Origin: Juglans regia
Lineage: Eukaryota; Streptophyta; Magnoliopsida; Fagales; Juglandaceae
NCBI RefSeq assembly: GCF_001411555.2
Contig: NC_049905.1
Location: forward strand, 21,194,097 to 21,258,096
DNA length: 64,000 nucleotides
Direction of reading: 5' to 3'
The translations under genes and the position numbers were made by a program. Shown piece by piece: positions 59,999-64,000 of this stretch. A model generated the notes under the pieces. It did no database searches. It was not told the DNA's origin and saw only the letters and a list, made by a program, of their open reading frames with translations. Position 1 is the stretch's first letter; each line of letters starts with the position of its first letter.

Positions 59999-62039
59999 AT
60001 GGCTGCTGCTACCACTGCCTCCCAGATCTTTGAGAACCATAACATCAGCAGCAGCAGCAACACCGACCATGAAATCAACAAGCAAGAAATCCAAGCAGCC
60101 ATTGCCAAAGTAGTGGAGCTGAGAGCTCTTCATGCTGCGTTAATGCAAGGGAATAGCCTCACCAATGTGAGATTCCCATCTCCTTTCCCAGCTTCAGTCC
60201 TTGGTACTCAGTTTTCGGCCAAAGATTACCCTGTTTTCACACCTACTGTGAGTATAAATCTTATTAATCTTGTCCACAAAATTTTTTTTTTTTTCTCTGT
60301 TGACTGCATCTTGTCTGGTTAATTTACTTGGTATTTGTTTTTTGTTTTGAAGTTAAAAACAAATTTTCAGATTTTGTCAACAATTTAAGTAGTTAGCTTT
60401 CGCCTGAAATAATATAAGTAGGTATCATCTTGTGTGTAACCCATGAAGAATTTCTCTATGTTCTTGAAAATTTACGTTGTTCAAGAATGATGGGGGAGTT
60501 TCTGAATTTGGAATATATTGACAGAGCTATGTAGAGGAACCTCTGTCAGGGTATCAAGAAATTCAACTAGATGAAGGAACATTATCAGAAAGTTGGGATG
60601 AGTACGGGCTTGAAGGAAATGACAACGAAACTTTTCTAACAGATTATAAGGAAAATTCATCCTCAAGAAAGGTATTGCCTTTTGGTTTGGCCAGCTTAGA
60701 ATCCCATATTTGTCCAGCTGAGGATCACAACTCTGTCACTGGTTCTTGTGCAAACCACACTGCTGTGCTTCAAACGTCACCCGGGAATGACTATTTCAAG
60801 TTAAGCAGAAGAATTAATGGTATGGGGTACTTCGAATCGGTGTCAACCTGCAATAGGTGCAAGCCTGCAATTATCACTACCGAATCTAAAAATGCAACAA
60901 GGAAGAGCAAGAATTCTAATACTGTTTTCCCATTAAAATCACAACCCAAGAATCGGGGACGGGGAGTGATTGCATGGCTGTTTCCTAAGTTAAAGAAGAA
61001 GCATAAGAACAAGAATTCCTCGAATCGAATAGAATCCGAGGAAGTGTCCCAGATCTTTAAAGACTTGGGGATAGTGTCAATTGATAAATTGAAGAAAGAG
61101 CTCATAGAAGCAAATGAAAATGGAGACGCGGCCTTAATGGAAGTTGCTGAGATGAAATCTTCAATGGAGGAGCTTAAACATAAGCTAGAGTACTTGGAGA
61201 CTTACTGTGAAGAGCTGAAGGAAGCTTTGAGACAAGCTACGCAGGCGAAGGATTCCCAAGTTCCTGAAAATTTTGAAACTTCTGGTTATAGAGGGAAATC
61301 CTTAGATGGAAATGGAGAAAATTGGATGTCTGTGAGCAAGGAAGTAATGGAGGAAGGTTTCTTGGAGATGGTATTAGAAGCAAGATTGTCTGTAAAGCAA
61401 TTCTGCAAGACCCTTGTTGGCCAGATAGAAGAAACTGATCACAGTTTAATAAACAACTTGAATATGCTTCTTCAACCCTATGAACTGTGTTTGAATTCCA
61501 AATACTCAGAGGAAGTGTCATACCATTTGGAAGCTTTCATAAACCAGGCATTCTACCAAGACTTCGAGAACTGTGTATATCAGAAGAATGGGACGCCAAA
61601 GTTCTTAGATCCTAAACAAGATCGTGAAAAGCAATTCTCATCATTTGTTGCACTGAAGAACCTAAGTTGGAATGAGGTATTGAGGAAGGGGACTAGGTAT
61701 TACAGTGAAGAATTCAGTAAATTTTGTGACCAGAAAATGAGTTGCATTGTTGCCATGCTGAATTGGACAAGAACATGGCCTGAACAGCTGCTTCAAGCAT
61801 TCTTTGTTGCAGCCAAGTGCATATGGTTGCTTCATTTGCTTGCCTTTTCCTTCAACCCTCCATTGGGAATTTTAAGGGTTGAAGAGAATAAAAGCTTTGA
61901 TCCCTATTACATGGAGGATGATATGTTCATGGAAAGGCAGAGGTCACACAGTCCTAGCCGAGTTAAGATCATGGTGATGCCAGGGTTTTATGTTCAAGAA
62001 CGGATTCTGAGGTGTAAAGTTCTTTGTAGGTATTGTTAA
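59999..62039 (+). CDS. IRK-interacting protein-like (GIL1/DUF641 family), two exons, 587 aa
   Basis: Exons: 59999-60247 and 60525-62039, joined by a GT-AG intron in phase 0. The start MAAATTASQIFENHN is preferred over in-frame upstream codons because family members begin this way. Residues about 23-45 hold EIQAAIAKVVELRALHAALM, the N-terminal helix of the family. A Lys-rich patch (WLFPKLKKKHKNKN) is at about 234-247. A coiled coil runs about 266-318 (KLKKELIEANENGD to YCEELKEALRQA). The C-terminal block has LSVKQFCKTLVGQIEETDHS, SKFCDQKMSCIVAMLNWTR and PGFYVQERILRCKVLCRY. Relatives are named for binding the receptor kinase IRK and for GRAVITROPIC IN THE LIGHT 1. Role here is inferred from family only. 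The frame is intact. Confidence 0.9.
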
Positions 62040-63301
62040 GATCAGCTAAAAGAAATGGAGAAAAAAGTTTGAATTTTTGAGTAATGATATATATATATAT
62101 ATATGCAATTCTTTTGCAACTTATTTTACGATCGACCAATATAATATTCATGTTTTTTCATTGAATAATGACAGGGTTACGAATCTACTACAATCCATCT
62201 ATTATTCTTTTTATATTTGATTTTTTTTAATTTTGTATTTTATTTAATGATTAAAGAAGTGAGTATTAGTAAAATTATATATATTTTTTATTTATTTTAA
62301 TGATTAAAGATGTTAAAAAATATATATTTAAAAAAATGATAAAAAAAAAGCATAAAATACGCTTGAATAATAGATCAATAATAATAGCGTACTAACCTAT
62401 CAATGTCCTAAATCGTTTAACATATCGCGGGAATGCTTTTTATTTTGGATCGTGCTATCATGAGAGAAGCTACCGACAATGCCAAATGCTTTTTTCTTTT
62501 TCTTTTTTTCATATATTTTTTAAAACTCTCAAACATTTTTTTTAAAATTTACAATATTATTAAAAATTATTTCTTTAATTATTAAATAAAAAATAATAAT
62601 AATCAAATCGATAAGCACTATCCTTTTTATTTTTATTTGTCATGAAGGGAAATACTTTTTTATAGTATATAATTTAAAAGGCTAAAACGTACTACATCTA
62701 CAAATAAATGTTATAAAAATATTTATAAATTGACGTGATTCATAACTTACGTCATATTTATTTTACAATAAAATTAATCTCACAATCAAACGTATTATTT
62801 ATAAAAAATTTTATTTACTATTTATTTTTTTATTATTCTCTCATTATTCTATTATGTAGTATTAGATGATAAGTTCATAAATAAGATATAATAAATAATT
62901 TCTAATTATTTAATATCAAATTATAAAATAATAAAAAGATGATAAAAATTAAAATAATAAATATTACTCACTATTTATAAGAAACATATATATATATATA
63001 TATTAAAAGTTATAGTATAGACTCTATCGTAACTGCCACTCATTGTTGTCATGTCATTATGAAAAATTATGCTTATTATCTTCGTATACAACATATTATA
63101 TATAATTTTTTATTTTTTATTTTTATTAAATATGTGATGTAAAGAAGATGAATAAAATAACTCAATTAATTTAAAAATAATAAAATTAAAAATAATTTTT
63201 AAAAAATAAAATAAATAAAAATAAACATTATGTGTGAGGTGTGAGAATTATATTATTATATTGTTTATAGATTGTTGTCATGCAGTGATCATATTGATTA
63301 A
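62040..63301. other. AT-rich 3' flank and intergenic DNA
   Basis: Several short 'aatgattaaagaagtg' and 'tattaaaaattatttcttta' phrases (62220-62600) look like worn pieces of the MITE family at 63302. No gene was seen. Confidence 0.4.
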
Positions 63302-63666
63302 GGAAAATGCTATGCGTCTCTCTCCCAACTCCCGTTGGGAGCTACCGCTTGCATTAATGTGTATCTTTTTAGTTTTTTTTATATAGATTTTTTTATTAAT
63401 TTAAAAAAAATAAAAAAAATTCATAATATTATTAAAAAATACTTCTTTAAGTACGAAATAAAATAAAAATTCATTTCCTGATTAAGGAAATATTTTTTAA
63501 TAATTTTTTTTTTATTTTATGAGTAAGGAAATATTTTTTAATAATATTTTTAATTTATTTTTTTTTATATTTAAAAATATTAAAAAAATTTTATATAAAA
63601 AATAATTAAAAAAAACACGTCAAAAAATTAGAGTTAACGATAACTCCGGTGACTCTAGCAGTATTT
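63302..63666. mobile_element. MULE-type MITE with 9-bp TSD ATTGATTAA
   Basis: ATTGATTAA flanks it at 63293-63301 and 63667-63675. The left end is GGAAAATGCT as in the MITE at 12449; the right end on the reverse strand reads AAATACTGCT. Inner 'cctgattaaggaaatatttt' and 'tatatagattttt' phrases also match that copy. It is non-coding. Confidence 0.85.
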
Positions 63667-63675
63667 ATTGATTAA

Positions 63676-64000
63676 TTTCCTTTGCGGCTTTTGCGGAAGA
63701 ATAGTGATAGTTATTGCAGCAACTGTCAACATACCCGCAACGCAAATTGAGCCGACTTTTAAGGCAGAGTTTGGTATGGTCCCTGCCGTGGGGTGGGGGG
63801 AACCATATTATAATAATTATTTATTTTTATATATATAATCTGTATCTTTCAATATATTAATACAAAAATGACACATAAAATATTCACATCTTATCCTTAC
63901 ATTCTCAAAGGATTTTGCACTTTGCATCCCAAATTATAAAAACTGATATTTTCAAATTAGTAAAAATTAATATTTTGAAGCCCAGGTTGATGACCCTAAG
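63676..64000. other. Window end, nothing recognised
   Basis: No gene or repeat that I can support. Confidence 0.4.

Overview
The window is plant nuclear DNA: spliced genes with AT-rich introns, intronless histone H3 genes, tRNA-primed LTR retrotransposons, LINE and SINE pieces and many MITEs. A woody rosid, perhaps of the order Fagales, is my guess from the look of the MITE and SINE families and the IRKI-type protein. That guess is inference only. No tRNA, rRNA, CRISPR or prokaryotic feature was seen.

Positions 1-26,000 are a repeat nest. In order they hold: a Ty3/gypsy LTR remnant; a complete but dead Ty1/copia element (2691-7880, TSD GAACT, many stops); AT-rich dispersed repeats; a large inverted repeat (arms 9680-10922 and 13136-14172) whose loop holds a broken, inverted copy of the first exon of the gene at 26.4 kb; MITEs; a second gypsy LTR (15210-16272) carrying a hAT-like MITE with an 8-bp TSD; a gypsy gag remnant; a minus-strand LINE fragment; and a PIF/Harbinger-type element (22333-25896) with an ORF1-like gene, a 180-bp-period minisatellite and no visible transposase.

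Positions 26,000-31,000 hold a four-exon gene of unrecognised family (486 aa). The Harbinger-type element ends about 500 bp upstream of its ATG. Positions 31,000-34,700 hold a direct duplication split by a third gypsy LTR, with one MITE present in only one of the two copies.

Positions 34,700-55,650 are a compact gene block: histone H3 (+), a 17-exon WD40 gene (+, E2F-type site upstream), a nine-exon B1-type mitotic cyclin (-, two MSA motifs upstream), and a second histone H3 (-). Both H3 genes share one promoter module at the same distance from the ATG. The second H3 has Ser at position 90. All four genes therefore carry signals or functions tied to S phase or mitosis.

Positions 55,650-64,000 hold MITEs, a degraded LINE-like stretch, a two-exon IRK-interacting-protein-like gene (59999-62039) and a last MITE with a 9-bp TSD. 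Exon boundaries were placed by reading GT/AG sites and frame by eye. All spliced models keep frame throughout, which is good support but is not transcript evidence.
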